This document shows positions 44,098 through 52,105 of a stretch of DNA of 64,000 nt, piece by piece. The stretch is from NCBI GenBank assembly GCA_017308255.1, contig JAFKFN010000007.1, positions 1 through 64,000 of the forward strand. The letters run 5' to 3'. The translations under genes were made by a program, and so were the position numbers. Source of the stretch: Altererythrobacter sp. (GTDB lineage Bacteria > Pseudomonadota > Alphaproteobacteria > Sphingomonadales > Sphingomonadaceae). The notes beneath the pieces were generated by a model. That model searched no databases. It was not told where the DNA came from and was given only the letters and a program-made list of their open reading frames with translations. Positions within the stretch are counted from its first letter, which is position 1. Every line of letters starts with the position of its first letter.

Positions 44098-46368
44098 TTA
44101 TTCGACTTCGATGTCGTGCCGCGCCGTCCATTCGAGCATGGCCGTGCGCATGTTGGGCGGGGGGGAGGCGAGCCAGCCGCTCATCGCCTTGCCGATTTCG
44201 CGCGTATCGACCTTGCGGACCAGTTCCTTGATCGGGCCGACCGCCGCGGGGGTGATCGACAGCCGGCGGATGCCGAGCCCGATCAGCGCCAGCGCTTCCA
44301 GCTGCCGCCCGCCCATTTCCCCGCAGACGCCCAGCTGCACCGGATGACCGACGGTGGCCGCGATCACCCGGCGCAGGAAGCGCAGGATCGCCGGGCTCAG
44401 CCAGTCATACCGTTCGGCCAGCATCGGGTTGCCGCGATCGGCGGCGAACAGGAACTGGGTGAGGTCGTTGGTGCCGACCGAAATGAACGACAGCCGGGGG
44501 ATCAGCACGTCGAGCATCTCGGCGAGCGAGGGAACCTCCAGCATCACGCCATAGCGGACGGCATCGGGCAGGGTCTTCTTGCACCGCCGGAGAAAGTCCA
44601 TCTGGCTTTCGAACACATCCCTGGCGGCATCGAATTCCCACGGTTCGGAGACCATCGGGAACATGACGTTGAGCGTCTTGCCCGCCGCCGCCTGGATCAG
44701 CGAGCGCGCCTGGACCTTGAGCAGCCCCTCGCGCTCCAGCGCCAAGCGCAGGGCGCGCCAGCCCATGGCCGGGTTCTCGTCCTCCCGACTGGTTTCGCTG
44801 CGCAGATAAGGCAGCGACTTGTCGCCGCCGATATCCACCGTGCGGAAGACCACCGGCTTTTCGCCTGCGGCTTCCAGCACGTCGCGATAGAGCCGGGTCT
44901 GCCGGTCGCGCTGGGGCAGGGCGGCGGACACGAGGAACTGGAACTCGGTGCGGAACAGGCCGATGCCGTCGGCGCCGGTGAGGCTGAGCATGGGCATGTC
45001 GTCACGCAGGCCCGCGTTCATCATCACTTCGATGCGCACGCCGTCACGCGTGAACGGTTCCACCTCGCGCATCAGGGCATAGCTGGCCTGCTTTTCGCGG
45101 CTGCGGGTGAGCCGGGCGTCGAAGGCATCGAGCACGCCCTGTGCCGGGCGCACGGTTAGCTGCGCGCCATCGCCGTCGAGCAGGAGCTGGTCCCCCTCGC
45201 GGATCAACCCGCGCGCATTGCGCACGCGGCCGAGCACCGGGATGCCCATCGCCCGCGCCACGATCACCACGTGGGCGGTGAGCGAGCCTTCCTCCAGCAC
45301 CACGCCTTTCAGCCGGCGCTTGTCGTATTCAAGCAGCTCGGCCGGGCCGAGATTGCGGGCGATGAGGATCGAATCGCCGCGCAGGCCCAGGCTGGCGGCG
45401 GTGCCGAGCTGGCCCGAGACGATGCGCAGCAGCCGGTTCGACAGATCCTCCAGATCGTGCATCCGGTCTTGCAGCAGGGGATCCTGGATCTCGCGCATCC
45501 GCATCCGGGTGCGCTGCTGGACCCGCTCTATCGCCGCTTCGGCGGTAAGGCCGGAATCGATCGCCTCGTTGATCCGGCGGCTCCAGCCTTCGTCATAGGC
45601 GAACATCTTGTAGGTCTCGAGCACCTGCTCGTGTTCGCCATCCACGCCGAATTCGGCCTGGCCGGCCATCTGCTCGATCTGCTCGCGCATCCGGTCGAAG
45701 GCGAGATAGACCCGCTGCCGCTCGGCCTCGATATCCTCGGCCACCGTCTGTTCGATGACGATGCGCGGCTGGTGGAATACCGCCTGGCCGAAGGCGAGGC
45801 CCTTCACCAGTTGCAGGCCCGGCAGCACTTCCTGCCCGGCGTGGGCGGCGTCGAGTCCGGCGGTGCTCTCGTCATCCACCAGGCCGGCATTGGTGATCAG
45901 TTCGGCCAGCACCATGGCGACCGTCTGCAGCGCCTCGATCTCCACCTCTTCATAACGGCGCGGCTCGGTATGCTGCACGGTGAGCACGCCGATCGCCCGT
46001 TCGCGCCGCACGATCGGCACGCCGGCGAAGGAATGGAACTTTTCCTCCCCCGTCTCGGGGCGGTACTGGAACTCGGGATGCGTCGCCGCTTCCGCCAGGT
46101 TCAGCGTCTCGATGTTCTGGGCGATCGTGCCGGTCAGGCCGGCGCCGACCGCCAGCTTGGTGACATGGACCGCGCTCTGGTTCAGGCCGCGCGTGGCGAA
46201 GAGCTGCAACATGCCTTCGCGCAGGAGATAGATCGAGCAGACTTCGCTGTGCAGCGAATCGCCGATGATCTCGACCACCTGGTTGAGCTTGCCCTGGGCA
46301 TGGGTGCGTGCCTGCATGATTTCGCGCAGGCGGGTGAGGATCAGGCGGGCGGCGGCGACGGCGGACAT
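44098..46368 (-). CDS. ptsP: PtsP, nitrogen-related PTS enzyme I
   Basis: A 756-residue enzyme I(Ntr). Residues ~1-165 form a GAF domain (LNQVVEIIGDSLHSEVCSIY) that senses glutamine in relatives. The phosphohistidine domain carries the active histidine in EGSLTAHVVIVARAMGIP, and the PEP-binding barrel ends with GIGLFRTEFQFL, SVGTNDLTQF and the VCGEMGG cysteine. It passes phosphate from PEP to NPr (PtsO) and on to EIIA(Ntr), regulating carbon/nitrogen balance and potassium. Neither partner is in the window, and the lysC gene often upstream is not here. Confidence 0.95.
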   Translation of the reverse strand: MSAVAAARLILTRLREIMQARTHAQGKLNQVVEIIGDSLHSEVCSIYLLREGMLQLFATRGLNQSAVHVTKLAVGAGLTGTIAQNIETLNLAEAATHPEFQYRPETGEEKFHSFAGVPIVRRERAIGVLTVQHTEPRRYEEVEIEALQTVAMVLAELITNAGLVDDESTAGLDAAHAGQEVLPGLQLVKGLAFGQAVFHQPRIVIEQTVAEDIEAERQRVYLAFDRMREQIEQMAGQAEFGVDGEHEQVLETYKMFAYDEGWSRRINEAIDSGLTAEAAIERVQQRTRMRMREIQDPLLQDRMHDLEDLSNRLLRIVSGQLGTAASLGLRGDSILIARNLGPAELLEYDKRRLKGVVLEEGSLTAHVVIVARAMGIPVLGRVRNARGLIREGDQLLLDGDGAQLTVRPAQGVLDAFDARLTRSREKQASYALMREVEPFTRDGVRIEVMMNAGLRDDMPMLSLTGADGIGLFRTEFQFLVSAALPQRDRQTRLYRDVLEAAGEKPVVFRTVDIGGDKSLPYLRSETSREDENPAMGWRALRLALEREGLLKVQARSLIQAAAGKTLNVMFPMVSEPWEFDAARDVFESQMDFLRRCKKTLPDAVRYGVMLEVPSLAEMLDVLIPRLSFISVGTNDLTQFLFAADRGNPMLAERYDWLSPAILRFLRRVIAATVGHPVQLGVCGEMGGRQLEALALIGLGIRRLSITPAAVGPIKELVRKVDTREIGKAMSGWLASPPPNMRTAMLEWTARHDIEVE

Positions 46369-46463
46369 GGTTATCGCCTATCGCATTAGGCCGGATTTGG
46401 GAAACGTTCCCGGCGGGCGCGAGCCCCATCGGGCCCGCGGCACGCCGTTACCTGATCGTGGCG

Positions 46464-46625
46464 CTAGATATAGATATGCGCCATCTGCTCCTTGATCTTG
46501 AGCTTCTGCTTCTTGAGCGATTGGACCATCGTACTGTCGGGAGCAGGCCTCGCCATTTCTTCTCTGAGGCGTTGCTCCAGCCCTTCGTGCTTCGCCTGAA
46601 GGGCGGCGACATGCGAGGCTTCCAT
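46464..46625 (-). CDS. YdcH/DUF465 small helical protein (copy 1)
   Basis: A 53-residue protein. Its sequence MEASHVAALQAKHEGLEQRL and the C-terminal LKKQKLKIKEQMAHI are typical of the DUF465 (YdcH) family of small helical-hairpin proteins. AGGAGA lies about 7 nt before the ATG at 46625. The function is unknown. It faces away from a paralogue at 46851. Confidence 0.85.
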   Translation of the reverse strand: MEASHVAALQAKHEGLEQRLREEMARPAPDSTMVQSLKKQKLKIKEQMAHIYI

Positions 46626-46850
46626 ACGCATTCTCCTGTGGTTGGGCGCCCAGGAAAGGGCCCCCGGTTTGCGACCCCCGCCGGCGACTCGCGGGAAAGC
46701 CCGCGCGCCGCCGATTGTCATCAAATCATAGAAGGCTTAAGGCTTCAAACCCTGGCTGCGGCGAAGTGGCGCGCCCGGGCGATGCGGCGCCCTTCCGACG
46801 GGATGCGGGGCCGGCTTTCAGCAGCGCTTGCGATAGGGGGTTGTGGCCGG

Positions 46851-47048
46851 GTGACCGAAGAGGAGATGCGCAAGCGGCTGGCGGGCTTGCGGGTCGAGCA
46901 TCGCGATTTGGATGCGGCGATCGCCGCGCTGAGCGCGGCGGAAAGCCAGGACCAGTTGCAGATCGCCCGGCTCAAGAAGCGCAAGCTGCGCCTGAAAGAC
47001 CAGATCGCGATGATCGAGGATTACCTGACGCCCGATATCATCGCCTAA
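46851..47048 (+). CDS. YdcH/DUF465 small helical protein (copy 2)
   Basis: A 65-residue paralogue of the gene at 46464. The N-terminal helix RKRLAGLRVEHRDLDAAIAA and the C-terminal ARLKKRKLRLKDQIAMIEDY match DUF465. GTG 46851 is the likely start, with AGGGGG about 11 nt upstream; an ATG at 46866 sits right on GAAGAGGAG. It is closely followed by rcdA in the same direction. Confidence 0.8.
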   Translation: MTEEEMRKRLAGLRVEHRDLDAAIAALSAAESQDQLQIARLKKRKLRLKDQIAMIEDYLTPDIIA

Positions 47049-47150
47049 GTGGTTCCCCGTATCTATTCGGGACAGAGTTCGGGAACGGCGGAAAAACGGG
47101 CCGGGGGAACTGGCGCGGTGCTGCCCAGTTGCGATAACGTGACGGTTTAT

Positions 47151-47618
47151 ATGGCCGGAACCGCCGATCTGAGCCCGACAATAGTCGAGACGCTTTACTG
47201 GGAAGCGCTGGTGCTGGCCGATGAAGCGCGCGCCGCGTTCGACCTTTCGGGCCGGCTGGCGCTTGCCTCGCGGAACGAGGATCTGGCCCGGGTCGCCCTG
47301 TCGTGCGAGGCGCTGCGCACCACCACCCGGATGATGCACGCGATTGCCTGGCTGCTCAATCGCCGGGCCTATTTCGCCGGGGAGCTGTCGGAATTCCAGC
47401 TGCGCCGCCACGGCCGCCTGCGTCGGCCGCCGGCGGAATCGCCTTCGGAGCCCATCGCCGAATTGCCGAGCGAGCTGATGGACCTGGTCGGCCGCACCCA
47501 GCGCTTCTATGCCCGGGTGGAGCGGCTGGACAAAGCCTGGCACGAGCAGTTCGCGGCGTCGCCGGGCGCGGTCCATCGCCTGCGCGACCGGCTGGGGAAG
47601 GCCGTGGCCAGCCTTTAG
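47151..47618 (+). CDS. rcdA: RcdA-family protein (DUF1465), regulator of CtrA degradation
   Basis: About 155 residues of DUF1465. The N-terminal helix VETLYWEALVLADEARAAF, the central ALRTTTRMMHAIAWLLNRRA and the C-terminal GRTQRFYARVERLDKAW follow Caulobacter RcdA as I recall it. RcdA is an adaptor that, with CpdR and PopA, delivers CtrA to ClpXP. The start is unsure: ATG 47151 and GTG 47139 both lack a good ribosome-binding site. clpX and clpP are 9-11 kb away; ctrA, cpdR and popA are not in the window. Confidence 0.75.
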   Translation: MAGTADLSPTIVETLYWEALVLADEARAAFDLSGRLALASRNEDLARVALSCEALRTTTRMMHAIAWLLNRRAYFAGELSEFQLRRHGRLRRPPAESPSEPIAELPSELMDLVGRTQRFYARVERLDKAWHEQFAASPGAVHRLRDRLGKAVASL

Positions 47619-47680
47619 CGTCAGCGCCTTACGCGCCGCGGAGGGTGACTTGTCCCGGCAGCGCCCCCATATCGCCTTGC

Positions 47681-48553
47681 ATGCCGCTGCCGCCGCACCC
47701 CTGGCCCACGGGCCTTGCCGAGCCCCTCGAACCCCTGGTTCGGCGCGTGCTCGCGCCCAACGGCTCCCCCTATACATACACCGGCACGCAGACATACCTG
47801 GTCGGCGCGGGCGAGGGGCTGGCGGTGATCGATCCCGGCCCGGCCGAGGCGAAACACCTGGCCGCGCTGGAGGCGGCGATTGGGGATGAGCCGGTGCTGG
47901 CGATCTGCTGCACCCACACCCACCGCGATCATTCGCCCGCGGCCGCCCCGCTTGCCGCGCGGACGGGCGCGCCGGTGATCGGCTGCGCGCCGCTGGTGCT
48001 GCAAAGCGACGAGCCGCGCGCCGATGCCCCGTTCGATCCCGATTACGCCCCCGACCGGGTGCTGGCGGACGGAGAAAGCATTGCCGGCCCCGGCTGGACG
48101 CTGACCGCGCTGGCGACGCCCGGCCATACCTCCAACCACTTGTGCTATGCGCTGGAGGAAACCGGCGCGCTGTTCACCGGCGATCATGTCATGGGCTGGT
48201 CCACCAGCGTGGTCGCCCCGCCGGACGGCGACATGGCGGCCTATATGGCGAGCCTGGAGACGCTCCACGCACGGGCCGATCGGGTCTATTATCCGGCGCA
48301 TGGGCCGCAGGTGACCAATCCCCGGCAGCTTGTGCGCGGGATGATCGGCCACAGGCGCCAGCGCGAGCGGCAGATACTCCGCCTGCTCGACCAGGAGGGG
48401 CGGGATGTCGGGGACTTGGTATCATTGATGTACAAGGGGATAGACCCGCGCCTGCGGCCGGCGGCGGGCCAATCGGTGAAGGCGCACCTGATCGATCTGG
48501 AACGACGGGCCCGGGTGGCCCGAAGGGGAGAGATATGGACGAGCACAAGCTGA
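47681..48553 (+). CDS. MBL-fold metallohydrolase, LACTB2-like
   Basis: A 290-residue metallo-beta-lactamase-fold hydrolase. CTHTHRDHSPAA is the HxHxDH metal motif, ATPGHTSNHLCY and FTGDHVMGWS give the next ligands, and YYPAHGPQ the last histidine. The C-terminal 70 residues resemble the winged-helix tail of LACTB2-type nucleases (VRGMIGHRRQRERQILRLL). Relatives include endoribonucleases and thioesterases. It overlaps the next gene by 19 nt. Confidence 0.82.
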   Translation: MPLPPHPWPTGLAEPLEPLVRRVLAPNGSPYTYTGTQTYLVGAGEGLAVIDPGPAEAKHLAALEAAIGDEPVLAICCTHTHRDHSPAAAPLAARTGAPVIGCAPLVLQSDEPRADAPFDPDYAPDRVLADGESIAGPGWTLTALATPGHTSNHLCYALEETGALFTGDHVMGWSTSVVAPPDGDMAAYMASLETLHARADRVYYPAHGPQVTNPRQLVRGMIGHRRQRERQILRLLDQEGRDVGDLVSLMYKGIDPRLRPAAGQSVKAHLIDLERRARVARRGEIWTSTS

Positions 48554-49218
48554 CCAGGGAGCAGACCGCGCTGGGTGCGCTGCCACGGCAGGAACGGCCG
48601 CTGGCGCGCCTGCAGGCGGTGCCGTGGTTCCTGTTCATCCTCATGCTGGCGATCAGCGCCTGGCTCGCCTGGCGCGCGTTCGGGCCGCGGGATTACGGCG
48701 ATCCGCTCGCCACCAGCCTGGTCGCCTTCGAAAAGCAGAACCGGCTGACGGTGTTCTCGGCCCAGCTCTCGCCGGTCGTGGCGAGCACGGATGCGCGCTA
48801 TCTGGGCCTGGTCCAGTCGCGCCAGGTGGCGGTGATCCCGGCGCGGGTCGACTATACGCTCGACCTGTCGCAGATGGATCGCGGCCGGATGCGCTGGGAC
48901 GAAGGGGCGCACACGCTCGACGTGCAATTGCCGCCGCTGCAAGTCGGCCGGCCCAATCTCGACGAGGCGCGCGCGCAATATCTGCGCGAAGGCATCTGGA
49001 TCAGCCGTGACGCGCAGGACAAGCTGACCCGCGACAATACGCGCCTGGCCGAACAGCAGGCGCAGGAGCAGGCGGCCAATCCGGTGCTGATGGGCCTGGC
49101 GCGCACGGCCGCGAAAGAGGCGATCCGCCAGAACCTCGCCATCCCGCTCCAGGTGGCCGGTTACGGCAATGTGACGGTGAACGTCCGCTTCGACGGCGAG
49201 GCCGTGCCCACGCGCTAG
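48535..49218 (+). CDS. DUF4230 membrane-anchored protein
   Basis: A 227-residue protein with one N-terminal transmembrane helix (residues ~28-47, VPWFLFILMLAISAWLAWRA) and a periplasmic DUF4230 domain (FEKQNRLTVFSAQLSPVVAS, then VIPARVDYTLDLSQM). A charged helical segment near the C-terminus (DAQDKLTRDNTRLAEQQAQE) precedes VAGYGNVTVNVRFDG. AAGGGGAG precedes the ATG, and the start lies inside the preceding gene. The role is unknown. Confidence 0.75.
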   Translation: MDEHKLTREQTALGALPRQERPLARLQAVPWFLFILMLAISAWLAWRAFGPRDYGDPLATSLVAFEKQNRLTVFSAQLSPVVASTDARYLGLVQSRQVAVIPARVDYTLDLSQMDRGRMRWDEGAHTLDVQLPPLQVGRPNLDEARAQYLREGIWISRDAQDKLTRDNTRLAEQQAQEQAANPVLMGLARTAAKEAIRQNLAIPLQVAGYGNVTVNVRFDGEAVPTR

Positions 49219-49288
49219 GGTTGGAGGGGCATTGTTCGGCCTCTGAATCGTCGAGGCACATTCTCAACCTCTGATCTAACCTCTGGAT

Positions 49289-49367
49289 CGTCATTGCGAG
49301 CGTAGCGAAGCAATCCAGAGCGCATTGCGCTGCCGCGCTGGATTGCTTCGCTACGCTCGCAATGACG
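49289..49367. repeat. Palindromic repeat, class A
   Basis: CGTCATTGCGAGCGTAGCGA, continuing AGCAATCCAGAGCG, is inverted as CGCTGGATTGCTTCGCTACG, ending CAATGACG. It closes the preceding operon, upstream of nadA. Confidence 0.9.
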
Positions 49368-49477
49368 AAGGCTTTGGGCGAGTGTCCTCGACGCGTATTT
49401 CGACCACGTGCGATCACCCTTCGCCCGGCGGGGGTAGTCGGCTTGCCGGGGAGGGGCGACGCGCCTATCTCTCCGGC

Positions 49478-50467
49478 ATGACCAGCCAGCTCACCAAGCC
49501 GCCCGTCGGCGCCGACTTGCGCGCCGAGATCGATCGCCTGCGCAAAGAGCGTAATGCCGTGATCCTGGCGCATTATTACCAGAAGCCGGAATTGCAGGAT
49601 CTGGCGGATTTCGTCGGCGATTCGCTGGAGCTTTCGCGCAAGGCGGCAGATACGGACGCCGATGTGATCGCCTTCTGCGGGGTCAAGTTCATGGCCGATA
49701 CGGCCAAGATCCTCAGCCCGGACAAGATCGTCGTCCTGCCCGACATGGATGCCGGATGCAGCCTGGAGGATTCCTGCCCGCCGCAGAAGTTCAAGGCTTT
49801 CCGCGAGGCTCATCCCGATCACATCGCGCTGACTTACATCAACTGCTCCACCGAGGTGAAGGCGCTGAGCGACGTGATCGTCACCAGTTCCAGCGCGGAA
49901 ACGATCATCAGCCAGATCCCGAAGGATCAGCCGATCATCTTCGGGCCGGATCGGCACCTGGGCGGCTATCTCAACCGCAAGTTCGATCGCGACATGCTGT
50001 TGTGGCCCGGCGTGTGCATCGTGCACGAGGCGTTCAGCGAGCGCGAGCTGATGAAGCTCAAGGCGCAATATCCCGATGCGCCCGTGGCCGCGCACCCGGA
50101 ATGCCCGCCGCACATCATCGACCATGCCGATCATGTCGGCTCCACCAGCTCGATCCTGCAATTCGCGCGGACCTTCACCGGCGACACGCTGATCGTGGCG
50201 ACGGAGCCGCACATCATCCACCAGATGGAAAAGGCGCTGCCCGAAAAGCGCTTCATTGGCGCGCCGGGGGCTGACGGCAACTGCAACTGCAACATCTGCC
50301 CCTACATGGCGCTCAACACCGTGGAGAAGCTCTACGTGGCCCTGCGCGACCTGGAGCCGCGGATCGAGATCGAGGAAAACCTGCGCATCGCCGCCAAGAA
50401 AAGCCTCGACCGGATGCTGGACATGGCCAGCGGCACGATCGGGCTGGGGGACCTGGGGCGCGTCTAG
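49478..50467 (+). CDS. nadA: Quinolinate synthase NadA
   Basis: A 329-residue [4Fe-4S] enzyme that makes quinolinate from iminoaspartate and dihydroxyacetone phosphate in NAD synthesis. AVILAHYYQKPELQDLADF opens the first domain. Cluster cysteines are in MDAGCSLEDSC, VWPGVCIVHE-type context (LLWPGVCIVHEAF) and NCNICPYMALN; HPECPPHI is a further signature. The start at ATG 49478 lacks a close Shine-Dalgarno. nadB and nadC are not adjacent. The gene ends in a 4-nt convergent overlap with the antitoxin gene. Confidence 0.95.
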   Translation: MTSQLTKPPVGADLRAEIDRLRKERNAVILAHYYQKPELQDLADFVGDSLELSRKAADTDADVIAFCGVKFMADTAKILSPDKIVVLPDMDAGCSLEDSCPPQKFKAFREAHPDHIALTYINCSTEVKALSDVIVTSSSAETIISQIPKDQPIIFGPDRHLGGYLNRKFDRDMLLWPGVCIVHEAFSERELMKLKAQYPDAPVAAHPECPPHIIDHADHVGSTSSILQFARTFTGDTLIVATEPHIIHQMEKALPEKRFIGAPGADGNCNCNICPYMALNTVEKLYVALRDLEPRIEIEENLRIAAKKSLDRMLDMASGTIGLGDLGRV

Positions 50468-50748
50468 CCGGCAACCGCCTTGCGCACCATGTCCGGTTCC
50501 GCCTCGATAACCTTAAGATAGGCGCGCACCGCCGGCGGCGGCATGTAGCGCGCCATTTCATATTGCCGCAGGCTGGTGAGGGGGATGCCAAAGGCCTTGG
50601 CGAACTGTTCCTGAGTCATGCCGAGCTTGTGGCGCAGGATCCGGAAACGACGCCCCATATGAGCCCGCTCCAGACCGGCGACCGAAACATCCCGATCCTC
50701 GGGATCATTCGGATCAGCCGGAATTGCGATCGTAGTCTCTTTGTTCAC
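50464..50748 (-). CDS. XRE-family antitoxin of a BrnT-type module
   Basis: A 94-residue protein with a helix-turn-helix at residues ~33-80 (GRRFRILRHKLGMTQEQFAK, then GIPLTSLRQYEMARYMPP). It starts at GTG 50748 with GGAG about 8 nt upstream, inside the 3' end of the toxin gene (35-nt overlap), so the pair is co-translated. In this arrangement it should neutralise the BrnT-like toxin and repress the operon through its HTH. Classic BrnA antitoxins have ribbon-helix-helix folds; the XRE partner is a variant. Confidence 0.8.
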   Translation of the reverse strand: MNKETTIAIPADPNDPEDRDVSVAGLERAHMGRRFRILRHKLGMTQEQFAKAFGIPLTSLRQYEMARYMPPPAVRAYLKVIEAEPDMVRKAVAG

Positions 50749-51010
50749 CTGGGTTGCTCCTTCTGACGGAAATGAAGCGGATCACTTCACCTCGCCAGAC
50801 ATGCACGGCGGTGTAGAGCTTACCGTCCACCATACCGACCGCCTTCCACCGTTCTTCCTCGTCCCCGAGGCGGATCGTCGGGATCAATGCCATCCGCGGG
50901 TCATCGAAAATCCTTTTGCCGAAACTCAGCCGCAATCCATGCTTGAACCGATTGGCTTCATCCTTGGCCGGATCGAACGCGAACTCCATGCCGTCATGTG
51001 TGTGATTCAC
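50714..51010 (-). CDS. brnT: BrnT-family (DUF497) toxin
   Basis: About 98 residues. MEFAFDPAKDEANRFKHGL is the opening of BrnT ribonuclease toxins; the later KLYTAVHVWRGEVIRFISV and RRSNPGEQRDY give the conserved C-terminal arginines. BrnT cleaves RNA and stalls growth. The GTG at 51010 is taken as the start; an internal ATG at 50989 (MEFAFD) is possible. No strong ribosome-binding site is seen, in keeping with low toxin expression. Confidence 0.85.
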   Translation of the reverse strand: MNHTHDGMEFAFDPAKDEANRFKHGLRLSFGKRIFDDPRMALIPTIRLGDEEERWKAVGMVDGKLYTAVHVWRGEVIRFISVRRSNPGEQRDYDRNSG

Positions 51011-51045
51011 ATATAGGCTGCAAGAAGAACCGCGTCCACTTCGGA

Positions 51046-51459
51046 TCAGTCCCCTATGACATGCGCCACGACCTTGCGGCGGTGCGGGGCGTGGCGGTGT
51101 TCGGCGAGGTAGATGCCTTGCCAGGTGCCGAGGAGCGGGCGCCCGTCACCGACGGGGATCGTCAGGCTATTGCCGGTGAGCGCGGATTTGAGGTGGGCGG
51201 GCATGTCGTCGGGCCCTTCGGCCGCGTGCTCGTAATCGCGGCCTTCGGGGGCCAGTCGGCCAAGCCAGCGCAACATGTCGCGGTGGACGGCGGGGGAGGC
51301 GTTTTCGGTGATCAGCAGGCTGGCGCTGGTGTGCTGGCAGAACAGGGTGAGCAGGCCGTTGGCCACACCCGTTTCGCGCACCCAGCGGGCCACCTCGCCG
51401 GTGATGTCGTACAGCGCGGGGCCGCGGGTCTCGAAGGAAAGGATCGTCTGCGCCTGCAT
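51046..51459 (-). CDS. yjbQ: YjbQ / UPF0047 family protein
   Basis: A 137-residue protein matching YjbQ: GLLTLFCQHTSASLLITENA, AVHRDMLRWLGRL, DYEHAAEGPDDMPAHLKSAL and GTWQGIYLAEHR. YjbQ has weak thiamine-phosphate-synthase activity in E. coli, and its His-rich cleft suggests a metal-dependent enzyme; the physiological role is unclear. I use the ATG at 51459, preceded by GGGA; the ATG at 51468 is also possible. It diverges from alkB. Confidence 0.85.
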   Translation of the reverse strand: MQAQTILSFETRGPALYDITGEVARWVRETGVANGLLTLFCQHTSASLLITENASPAVHRDMLRWLGRLAPEGRDYEHAAEGPDDMPAHLKSALTGNSLTIPVGDGRPLLGTWQGIYLAEHRHAPHRRKVVAHVIGD

Positions 51460-51478
51460 CGTTCCCATATAGAGTGCG

Positions 51479-52051
51479 ATGGCGATCCAAGGAGACTTGT
51501 TTGCGCGGGCCGAGCCCGTCCCCGTCGTGCCGGGCCTGCTATTCGTGCCCGAGGCGGTGAGCGAGGCGGAGGAACCGGCGCTTCGCGCGCGGATCGATGC
51601 CGCGCCGCTGGCGCCGTTCGTGTTCGGCCAGTGGCGCGGCAAGCGGCTCACCGCGCATTATGGCAGCGCCTATGACTATCAGCGCGCCCGCGTGACGGAA
51701 GCTCCGCCGCTGCCTGACTGGCTGATCGCCTTGCGCGAGAAACTCGCGCCCCTGGCGGGACTGCGCCCGGAAGCGCTCGAGCAGGTGCTGCTGCTGCGGT
51801 ATGACCCCGGCGCGGGCATCGGTTGGCATCGCGACCGGCCGCAATACGGCGAGGTGCTGGGCCTTTCGCTCGGCGCCCCCTGTGTCCTGCGGTTGCGACG
51901 GCGCACCGCCACGGGGTTCGAGCGCCGCAAGCTCTTGCTGCCGCCGCGTTCGCTTTATCGCCTGGCGGGCGAAGTGCGGCAGGACTGGGAACATTCGATC
52001 GCCCCGATGGAAAGCACCCGCCATTCGATCACCTTGCGCACCTTGCGCTAG
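51479..52051 (+). CDS. alkB: AlkB-like 2-oxoglutarate/Fe(II) dioxygenase
   Basis: A 190-residue dioxygenase. The iron ligands are HxD in GIGWHRDRP and the histidine in DWEHSIAPM; 2-oxoglutarate is held by arginines in STRHSITLRTLR. YDPGAGIGWHRD and LGLSLGAPCVLRLRR are family signatures. AlkB removes alkyl groups from DNA or RNA bases; short bacterial forms such as this may act on either. No ada gene or LexA-type site is visible. Its start lies 20 nt from the divergent yjbQ start. Confidence 0.82.
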   Translation: MAIQGDLFARAEPVPVVPGLLFVPEAVSEAEEPALRARIDAAPLAPFVFGQWRGKRLTAHYGSAYDYQRARVTEAPPLPDWLIALREKLAPLAGLRPEALEQVLLLRYDPGAGIGWHRDRPQYGEVLGLSLGAPCVLRLRRRTATGFERRKLLLPPRSLYRLAGEVRQDWEHSIAPMESTRHSITLRTLR

Positions 52052-52105
52052 CTGGATTCGCCGGGCGAGTTGCGGCACACCTGTTCGCTGACGAACGGGA
52101 GAGGC

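Noticed and set aside
47106-47130. GGAAC-N16-AGTT before rcdA as an EcfG promoter
   Set aside because: The -10 mismatch and the lack of a convincing leader make it weaker than the sites at 18653 and 19409.
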